From JAGMXM01 sp964458325 (GTDB lineage Bacteria > Verrucomicrobiota > Verrucomicrobiia > Limisphaerales > UBA1319): DNA of 14,932 bases. Below the pieces are notes generated by a model. It made no database searches. It saw only the letters and a list, made by a program, of their open reading frames with translations, and had not been told where the DNA came from. The stretch's first letter is position 1. Each line of letters opens with the position of its first letter. The position numbers and the translations under genes were made by a program. Below, one piece after another: positions 14,878 to 14,932 of this stretch. The stretch covers positions 1-14,932 of the forward strand of contig CAYWIM010000101.1 of NCBI GenBank assembly GCA_964458325.1. Reading direction: 5' to 3'.

Positions 14878-14921
14878 CCCCTCTCCCTTGACCCTCTCCC
14901 CGCTCGTGCCTCGCGGGGCGA
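14878..14921. repeat. CTCTCCC-type palindromic repeat related to the hemC insert
   Basis: CTCTCCCCGC pairs with GCGGGGCGAG (9 of 10) around a TCGTGCCTC loop, preceded by CCCCTCTCCCTTGACC. Module by module it matches the minus strand of the segment embedded in hemC at about 5983-6100. It lies close to the right edge of the window, so its full extent is unknown. Confidence 0.55.
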
Positions 14922-14932
14922 GGGAATCGAGA

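Larger units (their letters stand above)
14545..14932. other. noncoding right end rich in palindromic repeats
   Basis: No supportable gene lies here on either strand. It is built from several short inverted repeats that differ from one another in sequence, listed separately, with GC-rich spacers. No T-tract follows any of them, so none is a clear intrinsic terminator for the SPFH gene. Confidence 0.7.

Noticed and set aside
14545..14932. CRISPR array.
   Set aside because: The palindromes differ in sequence, are unevenly spaced and have no common repeat unit; no cas genes are present.

Overview
The window looks like an ordinary housekeeping stretch from a GC-rich Verrucomicrobiota-type bacterium (PVC group). 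The assignment is an inference from several hints: a long Tat-exported Gfo/Idh/MocA oxidoreductase of the kind expanded in Verrucomicrobia and Planctomycetes, a secreted protein with a 'YxIESSTNLxDW' motif typical of verrucomicrobial exported proteins, prepilin sites of the form A|FTLxE, a cobA-hemD fusion directly behind hemC, and several families of short palindromic intergenic repeats.

Layout. (1) 121-2891, plus strand: the Tat oxidoreductase, then an unrecognised secreted protein with eight cysteines in its mature part. (2) 2904-5030, minus strand: a single-chain ADP-forming acyl-CoA synthetase that meets the previous gene tail to tail with a 12-base gap. (3) 5031-5817: about 790 bases with no intact gene. 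It holds a hairpin upstream of the synthetase, two out-of-order remnants of formylglycine-generating-enzyme (sulfatase-modifying factor) genes, and a probable tyrosine-recombinase tail. (4) 5818-8531, plus strand: hemC and a cobA-hemD fusion with ATGA overlap. Together they cover hydroxymethylbilane to uroporphyrinogen III to precorrin-2, the branch point to heme, siroheme and cobalamin. (5) 8513-12870, minus strand: a tightly overlapping type II secretion operon gspF-H-I-J-K, lacking gspG, gspE and gspD here. Its last codons overlap the end of hemD. (6) 13088-14544, plus strand: an nfeD-stomatin (SPFH) pair, divergent from gspF. (7) 14545-14932: noncoding DNA packed with at least five unrelated palindromic modules.

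No new defence, retroelement or biosynthetic system is evident. The most noteworthy signals are a hemC gene that seems to have absorbed, in frame, an intergenic repeat related to one at the window's right end; the gene graveyard at 5.2-5.75 kb; and the dense palindrome cluster at the right end.
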